A stretch of 64,000 nt of DNA from Megalonaias nervosa (Eukaryota > Mollusca > Bivalvia > Unionida > Unionidae): assembly GCA_016617855.1 (NCBI GenBank), contig JAECUM010017555.1, positions 22,056 through 86,055 of the forward strand. The letters are read 5' to 3'. Each line of letters begins with the position of its first letter. The stretch's first letter is position 1. The position numbers were made by a program, and so were the translations under genes. The notes below the pieces were generated by a model. That model searched no databases, had not been told where the DNA came from, and worked only from the letters and a program-made list of their open reading frames with translations. Below, one piece after another: positions 44,740 to 55,889 of the stretch.

Positions 44740-45300
44740 CATCCAGGTCCAGTGATGTTGTACAGCTAAGGTCTTTGATGCAAAGTGGAAAATCTTATGT
44801 GATTAGTGCACTAAAAAATGCATTCATGCTAGCTGACCCTTCTTGATGCAGTAGCATATTTTCTTCCCGACCTCTTTTCAGTGGGAATTATGATTCAGTT
44901 TCCTTATTATGTCTGCCAGGTTTCCTTGCAAAAAAACCAACAATTTTTGATAAAAATCACCAGCCTTAATTGCATCTGTGCTGGGGATGATCAAAATTGA
45001 CATCTTTGCTCAATTGGGGCACTTAAATTCTATTTAGAAGCTGTTAAAGGGACAGGAAGGGTTGGAAAAGGCTTTTCTCCTTTTAATGGGCTCAGCATCC
45101 ACTATCTCTTAATGAATTTTGCTTGTCATCCAAAGATCTTATGCATCACTCCCAAAAAGAGACTTGTTGTTGATGAGGATAAAAGTCCGTGAAGTCAGGG
45201 ATATTTCTGTTTCCTGGGCATATTTCAATCACTTAATTTTAGAGGATATTATGAAGGCTACCTAAACAGAGCCATCTGTTCTTCTTACAAATCAGTGACC
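44740..45300 (+). pseudogene. DIRS element 2 tyrosine-recombinase remnant
   Basis: Fragments AKVFDAKWKILCD, ALKFYLEAVKGTGRVGKGF and VRDISVSWAYFNHLILEDIM occur in order in shifting frames. They correspond to the N-terminal, core and C-terminal parts of DIRS recombinases. Highly degraded. Confidence 0.6.
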
Positions 45301-45879
45301 CAGACTATTGCTGCAAACAGCAGATGAGAGGCTGGGCTACAGAGTGAGTAATTTTTCCATATATTTCTCCTTTTTTAATCCCTCAACCCACCTCTTTACT
45401 GACAAATTCAGCTTAATAATAGCAAAAGGTGCTGTATTACTGATATTAAAATGTAGTTTGGGTGGCAGGAGTAAAAGTAGTTTTAATTATGTAATATTTA
45501 CCTGTCACTATTGGATGCCCTCCTACCACCCCACTCTGATGCCTTTCATTCACTAAACATCATTGTAAAGAATGAGGTTGTATATATAGCACATTGGCAG
45601 ATGACATGGGTCAGATTGGGTCGATGCATATATGTTCAAGGAAATTGCAAGAACAGGGAGTTGGTTCATCTAACACAGTCGATATATTTCCATTGAGGAA
45701 AAGTAAAGCTTAATTATAGTGTACATAATTCAAATTAATTTTACTCCAAAATAAAACTACATTATATATTGACATGTTTCTAGCTGTTTGTAGATAACCT
45801 GAATAGATTTTGATACTATTTTTGCCATACTTGTCATAAAAAAAGGAGAGTATTAAATTGGGCCTTTCCCTCTGTCGGT

Positions 45880-46650
45880 CCAACCCTCTTTGTATTGTTC
45901 ACTTTTGTTTCCACAAAGTAAGCACCTTAATTGTTATTGGAGTTTAACCAAATTTGGTATATGATTAGATTTGTCTGAGTTTGTCTATGAACAGTCTGTG
46001 TCATTGGCTAGCAATAATAGTAATAGCCCCTGATTGTTTTGTCCACCTGCTTTCATGTATGCTCAATAACTCCCTTCATTATTATTGGATTTGAACCACA
46101 GCTTGATATGGATGAGAACTTAGCCAAGTTTGATTGTCAGCTTTCAATGCCATCGTTTAGTGGAGCTTTAGACCATATTTGTCAGACCTGCCACTTTCTG
46201 TCCTGCACAATACATCCTTTGAATTCAGCCAGACTTAGAATTCTGCTTGATATTGATGATTGTCAGGTTTCTACATCACCACTTTGCAGAGTTATTGCAC
46301 CTAATGGTCAGTCCCACCCACTAACTACACAATACATCCTTGATATCCAATCGGTAATGCTGCTTGTCAGCCTAGGTCATCATTTCGCAGAGTTATAGCC
46401 CTGACTGTCAGACCAATCCACTTTTTCTTCTTGCACAACTCCCTTAATTATTATTGGGGTACAGCGAAAGGTGTACAGTTTGATTTTAACTTGACTTTGG
46501 CAAAAATTTGATTGTCATCATTTTGTATCATATAGCCAATGTAAAGCCATTGATTGTCAGACCCACCCGCTTTTGTTTTTGAGCTATAACTTGAATAATT
46601 ATTTGATTTCAACAACATTTTTTAGGCAGCTTGATTTTGACAAGTCCACA
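45880..46650 (+). repeat. diverged tandem repeat, unit about 130-150 bp, about six copies
   Basis: The phrase TCAGACC.CC..CTTT followed by GCACAACTCCCTTAATTATT and ATTGG.TT recurs near 45899, 46045, 46180, 46310, 46410 and 46558 with heavy divergence. Not coding. Confidence 0.6.
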
Positions 46651-46959
46651 AAAGAGAGGGAGATATTTATTCCTGGAATTTTCTTGTTTATTTTTAAAAT
46701 ACTTTTGTTTACTTTTTGGTCATTGTCTGGGAGTGTATACATTTGTTAGTATGATTGTACAAAAACCCACTTGACCTAAGCGAATTAAATCTATATGCAT
46801 ATTTCTATTTATACTTAGATGACCTGATTCGATTTGCATGCTTTTTTGATTAAGTTTATGTATTTGTATATTTTACTTTTTTAACTCATTGGATTGATGC
46901 ATTATTGGTTGGGTGGTTGGAATTTTAATTGGCACTTTTAGCACTTTATTAGCTATATT

Positions 46960-47095
46960 TTGCTAAGGAAATGTGAGCTAAGGGACTTTCCCAAGGACAC
47001 ATGGAAGCAGCCAACCTGGGCTAGATTGGGTAGGTGTGGAACCCGCAATTCTTGGATTATGACTCTGACCCATCTTTGAACCTTGTTAGCATGAT
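46960..47095 (+). repeat. dispersed repeat fragment (ACTTTCCCAAGGACACA type)
   Basis: GGGACTTTCCCAAGGACACA, then GGTGTGGAACCCGCAATTCT and GGATTATGACTCTGACCC. This phrase order recurs in many invertebrate genomes from memory; the family is not named here. Confidence 0.4.
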
Positions 47096-47265
47096 TATAA
47101 AAAAAAATAATATAAATAAAAATAAGTTCTTAGAGACAAAATTTGTTTGGCCAATTCCTGTCCATATGTAGATGAACTGATTAGAATTTGATACCATTTG
47201 AATGAGTTTTGATTCTTTTATAAGTTTTGGATTTTTTGTGACACCTTGTTAGCACAGTTATGCAG

Positions 47266-47420
47266 ATGTTACTTTACCCATGCAAATTAATTTTGGAATG
47301 CATAGTTATGTGTACATATAGATGATCTTGTGAAGACATACTGGTACTTTACCTATGCAAATGAGATTTGGAATGCATGTTTATGTGCATATATAGATGA
47401 TCAAGTGAGATTTTCTGGTA
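47266..47420 (+). repeat. 75-bp tandem duplication
   Basis: CTTTACC.ATGCAAAT, TTTGGAATGCAT, TATAGATGATC and CTGGTA occur in the same order in two adjacent units. Confidence 0.85.
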
Positions 47421-47719
47421 TTTAAACGGTGTTTTTAAGTTTTATCAGATTTCAAGCCTATTTGGACATCAGCATTTTATTTTATGGATATGGGCTTTAA
47501 AAGCACTTATTTAGTTTTGATTAATATCAATGGGATAATAAAGGTGCCACAAGGACTTTGTTGGCAAGCCTGCAAGCAAAATCATTGTATACTTGAAAGC
47601 ATTCATAGTAGTATTGGTATATTTAAGGAAAATTATTCATAGATCTTATATAATTTTGTCAGAACTTCACAAGTATAATAAGTATTTAACAAATATAAAA
47701 TTTAATTGAATATTTTCAG

Positions 47720-47864
47720 CTGGGAAATCTCATCATGAAACCCAAAAGTGGAGAAAAAGTTCAAGTGACATTACTTCCTAAATCCATACGGGTTGGCTCT
47801 TTCCTTGGGGCTGCCATTGATCCAATTACTTTATCTGAAGATGAAATTTACTTTTACATGGAAA
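47720..47864 (+). CDS. host gene exon 6
   Basis: 145 bases from acceptor TATTTTCAG (phase 0) to donor GGAAA|GTAAGT (phase 1). It encodes LGNLIMKPKSGEKVQVTLLP, KSIRVGSFLGAAIDPITLSE and DEIYFYME. It is well formed and coding-like but matches no domain I know. It follows the B-box exon in frame and precedes exon 7. Confidence 0.75.
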
Positions 47865-48313
47865 GTAAGTATCTCTACAGCCTTGCATGATTGTATGGAT
47901 GTACTGCCATTGTATTTATTAGTAGAACTTTAACTTTTCTAAAGAGAACAACTTTTATATTATGTCAGACTTTGTTATGTGGACTGAACTTTATAACATT
48001 TAAATAGCAGTAATACATTATCTTCTACTGTTGCACTGCATTTCTGGGAAGCCAGGTTTATTGCATGTCATGTGGACTAAACTTCATGGCATTTTGTAAG
48101 TCTTTCAATTCGTCTTTTCCTTGTCCACTGTTAAAAAAAGTATGCGTGAAAAATTTTCAGGAACAAAGTAAGTTTCCTAATTGTTTCTTGTTACACTGTG
48201 CATGACACAGTTGAACTGATAATTTGATCATATTAATCTTGAGTATTCAGTGATTTATTTATCCAAATGCAGTGTAATTGTTTGTAGATATTATGAAATT
48301 CTCAACATTTCAG

Positions 48314-48511
48314 GTGTGGATGGGTCACACAAGTTTTGTGTCCATCCTTATGAAATCATCCAGTGCTTGTCCCATTTTAACCCAGTGGGTCAATCTATGA
48401 TATTTTTTCTGACCACCTCAGGATGTGCTGTTCGCATCAGGAAGGATCTTGGCATCAAACCCCACACAGATCCTGCTTTGCAAGCTCAAGAACCCTACTT
48501 TGATCCACAAA
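48314..48511 (+). CDS. host gene exon 7
   Basis: 198 bases, acceptor ACATTTCAG (phase 1), donor CACAAA|GTAAAG (phase 1). It encodes VDGSHKFCVHPYEIIQCLSH, FNPVGQSMIFFLTTSGCAVR and IRKDLGIKPHTDPALQAQEP. A globular alpha/beta fold seems likely from the pattern of hydrophobic residues. No family recognised. Confidence 0.75.
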
Positions 48512-48924
48512 GTAAAGGTATTGTATACAAAATGTCCTACCTATTCTATTTTTCTAGAGCATGCTGCTACTATACACCACTGACACTTTACAATTCCTTA
48601 AACACATACCTGAGAAAAATATGATTCATCAGGGTCTCATTTCTGCTTGTAAACCTAACTGCCAGCACTCACATGAATCCCATAATATTGGACTTTTGAT
48701 AAGCTGTTGAGAAATGAATTTAAACCATGGGATTACGGATCACTTGCATTGGAATATGAAATGATCTCATTAGGATAAAACAACAAGATTTGAATCAAGA
48801 TGTGTGAATATGATTAGTCCAGATAACTGAGGCAAAGGAGTTAGCTGACAGCAGCCACATACACACATTACAAAGTGATTAAAAACTATGGCAGATTTAA
48901 TTAGTTGTGCTTCATCTGTTGCAG

Positions 48925-49112
48925 AGATGGCACACCAGTTCATTACAGTAGTACTTGGCACTGTCAATGATAACTCAAAGGCAGACTTTACCAAACTGAT
49001 GGAGCTTTATAAGGAGACACAAGTGCAGACCCTAGAGAAAGATGACCAGTCCTTCTACATAGAGATCAATGAGGAGGAAGCATACAAGATCTATGAACAA
49101 TGTGTATATTGA
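48925..49112 (+). CDS. host gene exon 8 (last), with stop codon
   Basis: 188 bases from acceptor TCTGTTGCAG (phase 1) to TGA at 49110-49112. It encodes MAHQFITVVLGTVNDNSKAD, FTKLMELYKETQVQTLEKDD and ends EAYKIYEQCVY. An ATTAAA lies about 120 bases downstream and AATAAA near 49600 as possible polyadenylation signals. Together exons 5-8 give about 475 residues with B-boxes first and an unrecognised C-terminal half. Confidence 0.75.
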
Positions 49113-49508
49113 AACCAGCTGGCATCAGCTTGTCACCAGCAAAGAATATTCCTTCAACACAGGTCACTGATCATACTTTGGCCACTAATGTATAGTAACC
49201 TCTAATTTACAATTACATGTTTAAGGGAAAATTAAAAACTGAAAGCAAATCATTTGAATTTGGTCCATTTTTGGTGAAATTTTGGAAACCAAAAAAAATT
49301 CAATTGCTTGTTCTAGTAGCAGTTAATCAGATATTACAATAATAGCATCCCTTTCAGTTGCAATTAATTACACTGTATTGTTGTTTTTTTCTGTGCTGTT
49401 TATATTTATGTTGCCAAGATACATGGTGTAATGACCATTAGTCAAAAGAACATAGAGTCTCGACTAATGAGAGAGTATGTAAAAGCATGTTATTGTTGAA
49501 GTCAGTTG

Positions 49509-49512
<4 letters not shown>

Positions 49513-49580
<68 letters not shown>
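49513..49580. repeat. (TA)n microsatellite
   Basis: An uninterrupted TA run of about 68 bases, downstream of the last host exon. Confidence 0.97.
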
Positions 49581-49582
<2 letters not shown>

Positions 49583-49609
49583 TAGGATGCTATACAGAAA
49601 ATAAAAGCT

Positions 49610-51130
49610 ATGATGCAAACCTTTTTTCAAAGTTCTCAGATTCAGATTTGCTGACTGTGGTAAAGTTTGCAATAAGAGGAGTGTGGAAGGACATTAGCTT
49701 CAGCAAGGTCCTTAGTCCGACACTAAATGCACTTCTTTTATTGTAAGAAACTCTACCATAAGCAAATTTAAAAAATGCCACCTTAACTAAGCATTATAGT
49801 GTGCTGACTCAGTGACCCTTTATAGTCATTGCCTCAACTTATGGAGCAAAACTCAGTGCAAGATAGAATGACCATCTAATTTTGTTCGGTAAAATTGACT
49901 GGTCAACATCCAGCTAAAAAATCTAATAGTGGAGGAAGCTAATCAGATTTGTTGAAAATTTCTGTTTGTGTTTCAAATTTTAGTCCTTTATCTCTGTGGG
50001 TATTGAAATTTGCCAGTTTACAGTTATCCCCCTTTCAGCTATCATATACAGGATTCCAAAGTAGGAAAATATAGACAGTTTCTTTGCATGTCCCCTAGCA
50101 AAGTCATTAGTGGAATTAAATGAGCCAAGTTTAAATAGGCAATATAAATTATAAATTTGATGAATAAGATTTATTGAACTTTTAAATAACTATTTGGTCC
50201 TGAATGACAATAGTGCCAATCTGATCTCAAATATGTCTGCCACAATGAACATATTGAAAGTCGTGTCTCTAATTCTCCTCATTGGATATCCATATCTACA
50301 TGATTTTTCACAAAAGCCCTCTAATGGCATCTTGTTAGTCCTAAATAAAATTGGTGCCTATCTCACTGTGACAAAAGCTAATTTGAAATTCATATGGTTG
50401 AGAATATTGGAGATGGTTTAAGATCTAAGCAGTTAAAAGAAAAAAATTGTCTCTTCTTGAATTCCTTGAAAAATTTTTTTGAACTGTAGAATGTTGGTCA
50501 CTTAAAGGGACTCTTGTTTAATCTCTTACTTCTTTAAAACCTGAATAATCTTTTAACACTTATGCTATGAAGAATACAGCAACTACAACCAACACATTAT
50601 CTAATCATGGGTATGTTATGGCAAGAGGTAATATGCCAATACAGCAGTAACTTCTTAAAACCAAACTTTCAGTCACATAGGTTTATGAAGCATCTTTTCT
50701 TCAGTTGCACAAAGTTTGAAGACAACTAACATCAATAAATTTTCAAGGAAGCCTCCCCAAACTCCTAGTTACAATAAGATATAGGGTCTAGAAATTTCCT
50801 GTGCTTTTTGTCAGCCATGGAACTTCAGCATCAACAATTTTGGTGACCTGCAATTTTGTATGCCACTAACCTCAGTCGCCCAAAGTCAGACTCCATCATC
50901 TGTTGGTGTGTCTCAGGTGTTGGTGATTTTCTTACAATTGCCCTCTCTGGTCAAATTTCATAAGGATGGAGCAGCCAAATTCAAGCAAATTTGCCAAATC
51001 TCCAGAATATAAATTAAATATATCAGGGAAGAAATTCAGATGAAAATCTAAAAGTGATACTGATGCATTAAAACACAATTCCCAGACTGATGCAGAAAGT
51101 GTTAAGAAATTGTGCAAGCCATGTTATGTT
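49610..51130. other. no recognisable gene
   Basis: AT-rich, with short frames lacking motifs. It may contain the 3' untranslated region of the host gene at its start. Confidence 0.45.
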
Positions 51131-51135
51131 GTTCA

Positions 51136-51570
51136 TAGATTTTAGCTATACATGTCTTAGCGTCTCCGTATAGTTGCTGTTTAAAAAAAAATTCTTTACA
51201 AACTATAGTTGCTTAAATTGTTATATCCTTATATACCAAAATAATAACTTGGAAAATGTTTCTATATGGATTTATTGAGAGATTTGTAATGAAATGACAT
51301 ACAGTAGAATCCCATGTATCCGAAATTCGTTGATCAGGATTCTGTTAGTTTGTGTTCAGTTGTGGTCTCACTCAGATTTAAACTATACATATTTTAGCAT
51401 ATCTGCAAAGCTGCTGTTGATGAAAGCAGCTTTCTGTACAAGCTATAGTTGATTCATGTGTTATACCCATATGTGCCAAATTAATAATTTGGAATGAGTT
51501 TATACATGGAGAGAGAGAAACTCGAGACGTAAAGTAGACTCTCTTGTATCAGTAATTTTTTCATCATCAT
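51136..51570 (+). repeat. dispersed repeat, two tandem copies (family of 4060-4300)
   Basis: Copy 2 (51136-51375) has TTACAAACTATAGTTGCTT, TTGTTATATCCTTATATACC, GGATTTATTGAGAGA and GTATCCGAAATTCGTTGATC. Copy 3 (51376-51570) repeats ACAAGCTATAGTTGATTC, GTTATACCCATATGTGCC and GGAGAGAGAGA in the same order. Confidence 0.8.
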
Positions 51571-52486
51571 AAAATATTCATGTCAAAGAAACTAATATCC
51601 ACCAGTATGTGGAATATTCTTCCTGTCATCCCATGTCATGTAAAAACGGTATACCATATAGCCAAGTCAAAAGATACCAATGCATTATTTCAGATGATTG
51701 TCAATTACAAAATTCACTGAATGAATTAAAAATATATTTCTAAAATAGAAATTATTCTACACATATAATTGATTCTGCGCTGAACAAAGCCTGTAATCTT
51801 ACTCAGCATGAGGCTTTAAACACAGCAAATTGTAAAATAGAGATAAATATAATTCCTTTCACAGTACAGTATAATCCTTCATTACCTAATATAGTCCTTA
51901 TAATTAATAAATATTGGAGTCTCCTAAATTTATCAAATAAAACCAGTGTAGAATCACTATACAAAAATAAACAAATTCTTGCTTACACAAGACCCAAGAA
52001 TTTGCAAGATTTTCTAATTAGAACTAAACAGACAGAAAATAAAAAAAGACAATTTTCATATCTAAATGTAACAGACACTGGTGCTCTCAATGTGCAAACA
52101 TGAGAGAAAGTACTTCTTTCAGTAGCGCTAATACAAAAGAGGTATTTTCTCTACATTATATCACTAACTGCATATCAACTAATGCGATTCATTTGATAAC
52201 CTGTAAAAAATCTAGCATGCAATATGTTGGACAAACACTTCAGCAGGTTTCTACGAGAATGAATAATCATTGCTTTCATATAAAAAATTATAGAGATCCT
52301 CAGTTTTCCTCTATTTCAACACACCTTAATACCAATAATCACTCCCTACTCGATTTTTCTTTCATGCCAATAGATATTGTGCATGGAGACATGAATAGAC
52401 TCATAAAAGAAACTTATTGGATTCATAAGTTAGATACTTTGTATCCTAATGGCCTTAATACCAATGCACTATATAAAATCGTATAA
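51555..52486 (+). mobile_element. Penelope-like element 3' part (thumb, linker, GIY-YIG endonuclease)
   Basis: Frames give ETNIHQYVEYSSCHPMSCKN and GIPYSQVKRYQCIIS (end of reverse transcriptase), then AYTRPKNLQDFLIRTKQ (linker), then a CSQC zinc-like pair and, at 52100-52486, the endonuclease: HLITCKKSSMQYVGQTLQQV, STHLNTNNHSLLDFSF and NRLIKETYWIHKL. GIY-YIG endonucleases nick target DNA for priming in these elements. The 5' part is missing, there is one TAA and one frameshift before the endonuclease, but the endonuclease frame itself is open for 128 codons. Confidence 0.88.
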
Positions 52487-52733
52487 AATATTTTTTTTAA
52501 TTGATAAATTATATATCCTTTATAATAATATAATTATATGTATGACTGTTTGTCTCTATTTTATTTTATTATTTTACTGATTCAGGTTTCATTAGAGACT
52601 CGTGTATCTTTTAGATCCTGTCATATATATAAAATTGTTATGATGATGCATGTCATTTATGAGGTTACATAATGACGTAATTGTTATTTTAAAATAAAAA
52701 GATGTCATCCATTTCTTTCAAAACATCTTGTGA

Positions 52734-52761
52734 CTGAAGAAGCATACATTAAATGCGAAAC
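52734..52761 (+). ncRNA. hammerhead-ribozyme-like core, degenerate
   Basis: CTGAAGA (52734-52740), a hairpin GCAT-ATGC with a seven-base loop (52742-52756) and GAAAC (52757-52761) match the CUGANGA, stem II and GAAA core order of hammerheads. Penelope-like elements are known to carry such motifs. A convincing stem III and cleavage triplet were not found. Confidence 0.5.
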
Positions 52762-52797
52762 TAGTTGCACAGAATTATCGGCGTTTGTGTTGTTTTT

Positions 52798-53157
52798 TTA
52801 ATCCCAATTACTGCATTGACAAAGAAATACACAATACGGTCCACACACAGTGAAATCTGATCCTTGTAATCTCATATTATTGAATTGAGTCATTACAGCA
52901 TTTCTTCTCATAAAGTCATTTATATCGTCTTCCAGAGGAGGTAATCCATAAGAATCTAAATATCCCACATTGAGACTGTAGACATCCCCCCAATGGGTTT
53001 CTGGCCAATGACTGTCATTTGTATTGATAATTAACATAAGCTTGAAAATCTTTAGATTTTCGATATAGAAGTTCATCTTATGCACACACACCATTGGATT
53101 CCAAGAAGCCCTGTACCAACTGTGAGTCAGGAGATGCTTAAATTCCTAGGTATCCAT
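52798..53157 (-). pseudogene. Polinton cysteine protease, copy 2, C-terminally truncated
   Basis: From ATG 53157 (MDT-stop-EFKHLLTHSWYR) the frame gives NDSHWPETHWGDVY, VGYLDSYGLPPLEDDI and FTVCGPYCVFLC. His, Asp and Cys of the adenain-type triad are all present. One early TAG and replacement of the last about 25 residues by unrelated sequence at 52800 break it. The truncation coincides with the Penelope-like 3' end. From the internal Met at 53094 about 98 codons remain open. Confidence 0.85.
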
Positions 53158-53339
53158 TTTTTTCTTGTTTTTATTTTTTTAATAATGGTTTCCCATGTAT
53201 TCAGTTCATGGTAATGATAAGTCATCAGTTCACACCTGAAGTTTTCCTAAAAAAATATCTTTCAGGTAAACTGATGAACAGTTAGTCTCTGTACTTTGTT
53301 GCAAGTGAGTTGTTTCGTCTCCAGAGAAGTCAGTGGAGT

Positions 53340-53543
53340 TTAGGGATGGTCACTCATGTCTTTATGCCACTTTCTCAAAATCGTCTCTTTTGAGATGAGA
53401 GTCCTTGCCTGTTCCAGACACTCTTCAAACCTTTCTTCTTGACTCATCATCAAACATTTGTTGTGTTGTTTCTGACTTGGTTGTTCGATTTTACATCCAT
53501 AAGACTGTTCTTTGGTCAGGTTTGTGATTCTTTTATCCAGCAA
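53340..53543 (-). CDS. conserved Polinton-linked unknown protein, copy 2 (partial)
   Basis: The 67-codon frame contains IEQPSQKQHNKCLMMSQEER and ILRKWHKDMSDHP and is homologous to 9305-9631, at the same place upstream of the protease. It is shorter at both ends: a stop follows DHP where copy 1 continues about 25 residues. Likely a decayed copy. Confidence 0.5.
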   Translation of the reverse strand: MLDKRITNLTKEQSYGCKIEQPSQKQHNKCLMMSQEERFEECLEQARTLISKETILRKWHKDMSDHP

Positions 53544-53699
53544 AACAGTAGACTAGACGTTATTCTTGTTCTGGCAGTCTTGACATCATGGCTGTATATT
53601 TGTCTTGTTCACTTGTGGTTGTGTCTGTTGTGGTTGTTGTTGTTCTAGATACAAAATAAACATCCTCTTTGCCTATTTCCGTAGGTTCTTAGTGTTCCA

Positions 53700-53880
53700 T
53701 CATTTCTTCTCTGATAGTCTAGACTCACATCTCTTAAACTGCATAAAAGATTACCGTGTTTGCCAGAACTACTGCAACTGAAGTTCTTCACTAAATTGGC
53801 CTGATTTTATAGGGTGAAAATGTCCATCATTTCCATCGTTTGGAGTGAAACAAAAGCCCCACAAACAATATCCTCCTACA
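53700..53880 (-). pseudogene. tail of Polinton F54H12.2-type capsid gene, copy 2
   Basis: On the minus strand HPIKSGQFSEELQLQ near 53800 corresponds to ITLKSGQLRVEHQF in copy 1, and the DNA around CACCCTATAAAATCAGGCCA is nearly identical between copies (9880 and 53803). The rest of the capsid gene is absent. Confidence 0.6.
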
Positions 53881-53940
53881 AAATCGCTGTATGAAATGCC
53901 ATGGAAATATGATCTGCGATCTACGATCAGAGTTCAGAGG

Positions 53941-54070
53941 GGCTTACAGTCAAAACATACCCAAGTCGAAACATACCCAAGTCAAAACGTACCCAGCCCG
54001 AAACGTAAAGTCAAAATGTATCTACGAATGCCGAAACATATCCAAGTCAAAACTTACTCATAAGTCTAAA
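53941..54070 (+). repeat. 16-bp minisatellite
   Basis: Units of the type CCAAGTCGAAACATAC or CAAGTCAAAACGTACC recur about seven times with variation. Confidence 0.8.
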
Positions 54071-55063
54071 AGCTACTAAACCAAAATGCAACTGATTTCT
54101 GCGATTTATTACAAAACAATTATAATATTGTTTGCAGTTTACCCACCAAATTAAAAAACAGAAACATATCACATGCATAAAGTAAACCACGATAATTTGG
54201 GCCAATTAGGCGTTAACCCTTTGATCTACACAGCTGATCAACTTGAATCATCAGTGATAATTTTCTTCTGCGTCTCTTTTTGTTAAATACTAGTGATTTT
54301 AAGAAGTAATATAAAATATTTAACCGCATGAACATCCACTTAGTCCTACAAACTTGTACAGAAATCAGATCATCATTGATTCTGAGCAGCGATTACATGA
54401 TGTTGTCAATATCATACCTATCACTATGTTCATTGCTATAATCCTTGCGAGGATAATAATTATCATAGAAAAGCTCACAGGCTGACAATTTTCTTGCATT
54501 ATGTGCTCTTGCATCTGTTTACACGGAAGCAATTTTTACATTATTCAGATTGATCACTTACCGACAAGCGAACTGGAAATGTATGCCGATTTACATGCAA
54601 AATCCCACCTATATCCAATTTAATTTATGGAGTTTCTCTGTTCTCGATATTTTCGTCATATATTTTATCATGAACAGTCAGTTGTCATAGCAACCAAGTT
54701 GTGTATACACGATGTCAGTGTCATAATTTGTACATGTGTGATATTTGCGGGAAAGCTAATTATCATAACAAAGCCCACACGCTGACAATCGTCTTACTCT
54801 ATGGGCTTTTGCAAGTACTTTAGAAGCAGGGAGAGTGAACAGGTCAAATTTTAGGAGGGTCATTTCGCAAAAATAAAGCTTCCTATGAAAATGAAAATAC
54901 AAGCATCAATAACCCTAAACCGAGGCTTCTACAGGGTTGCACTAAACCAAGTCCTCTACAGTGTTATTTACCGACCCGGGACATTCATCCTCCCTGCTGC
55001 TGTATGTGGTAAAAAAAGGTAATGGGTCTCTCAACCAAAAATTTTATCGAGACCTATGCGATA
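54071..55063. other. stretch with a 300-bp-spaced duplication, no recognisable gene
   Basis: AATTATCATA.AAAGC.CACA, GCTGACAAT and GCTTTTGCA-type phrases near 54453-54545 recur at 54758-54830. No Polinton gene could be read in this interval, so the sequence may be an insertion separating capsid and ATPase genes. Confidence 0.45.
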
Positions 55064-55699
55064 TCACGACCAAGGATCATGTAAATTTATCCTGATAAAT
55101 TCATGAGGAATCGCTTGCGCTTTTGAGAAGAAGTTTTTAAACTTAATCATATCCATATCCCCTGAACACCAAGTCTGGTGGATGTTTCTTAGTGTGCGGA
55201 TATCAACACCATTAAAGACAACCAGAAGATTGCAGTTATCTCTGATCACTTTAGGTATTTGCGTATATCGCTGAGTAACATATATAACATCGGTGTTTCT
55301 GTGTCTGCCTCGTGAAAATATCCGAGCGGGATTTGATTGTTTGTCTAGCATCATATCATCATATACTACAAGATTATTAATACATCCATCAGGATCATCC
55401 ACAGATTGAGCATCATCAATATCGTTGATAAAGTCAATAATATCATTACCGTCCTCGTCCAACAATTTTGCATTTTCATTAAAATCTTTAAGCACGTTGT
55501 AGCATCGCTGATCATTGACAAATAGTGCCACTAAATACAACTTATCCCACTTGAGCCATCTCATTATCAGGTTAAGCAACAACTGCATCTTACCAGACCA
55601 AGATGGACCAAAGATAATTGGTCTGATAGAATTTGGTAGTGCTGGATGATGTTTGACTTGTTCTTGCTGTTGTGTCGCTGAGAAATCTATGACATTCAT
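55064..55699 (-). CDS. Polinton packaging ATPase (A32/FtsK-HerA type), intact frame
   Basis: The frame from ATG 55699 (MNVIDFSATQQQEQ) runs 211 codons to the stop at 55064; an upstream Met at 55801 is in frame but precedes a non-conserved stretch. Walker A is GPSWSGK at residues 31-37, and Walker B is NLVVYDDMM near residue 130. Further blocks are FSRGRHRNTDVIYVTQRYTQ and SRDNCNLLVVFNG-like IRDNCNLLVVF. The family pumps DNA into capsids. The Trp within Walker A is unusual (Gly is common there) and may impair ATP binding. It is the only uninterrupted long Polinton gene in the window. Confidence 0.85.
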   Translation of the reverse strand: MNVIDFSATQQQEQVKHHPALPNSIRPIIFGPSWSGKMQLLLNLIMRWLKWDKLYLVALFVNDQRCYNVLKDFNENAKLLDEDGNDIIDFINDIDDAQSVDDPDGCINNLVVYDDMMLDKQSNPARIFSRGRHRNTDVIYVTQRYTQIPKVIRDNCNLLVVFNGVDIRTLRNIHQTWCSGDMDMIKFKNFFSKAQAIPHEFIRINLHDPWS

Positions 55700-55889
55700 G
55701 TTGTAGAAATATAATAAACAATATGAATTTATATTGTGTTCGATGCAGAGCGCCCACCCCCACCAGTGGATTAAAAACAATGATGAATAAAAAGTGTGCA
55801 CTTACAGGCAAGTGTATGAAATGTGGTACAGAAAAATACAGATTTATCTCTAATGAAACAGGCAGAATATCACTGCTTCACCATGAAAA

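Larger units (their letters stand above)
41560..45300 (+). mobile_element. second DIRS-like element, heavily decayed
   Basis: An ORF1-like stretch (41600-42100), a reverse-transcriptase remnant (43190-43470), RNase H with a long open frame (44058-44696) and a recombinase remnant (44760-45290) follow in DIRS order on the plus strand. It differs clearly in sequence from element 1 and is a separate lineage. Two SINEs interrupt it at 42166-42738. Inverted ends were not found. It lies in intron 5. Confidence 0.75.
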
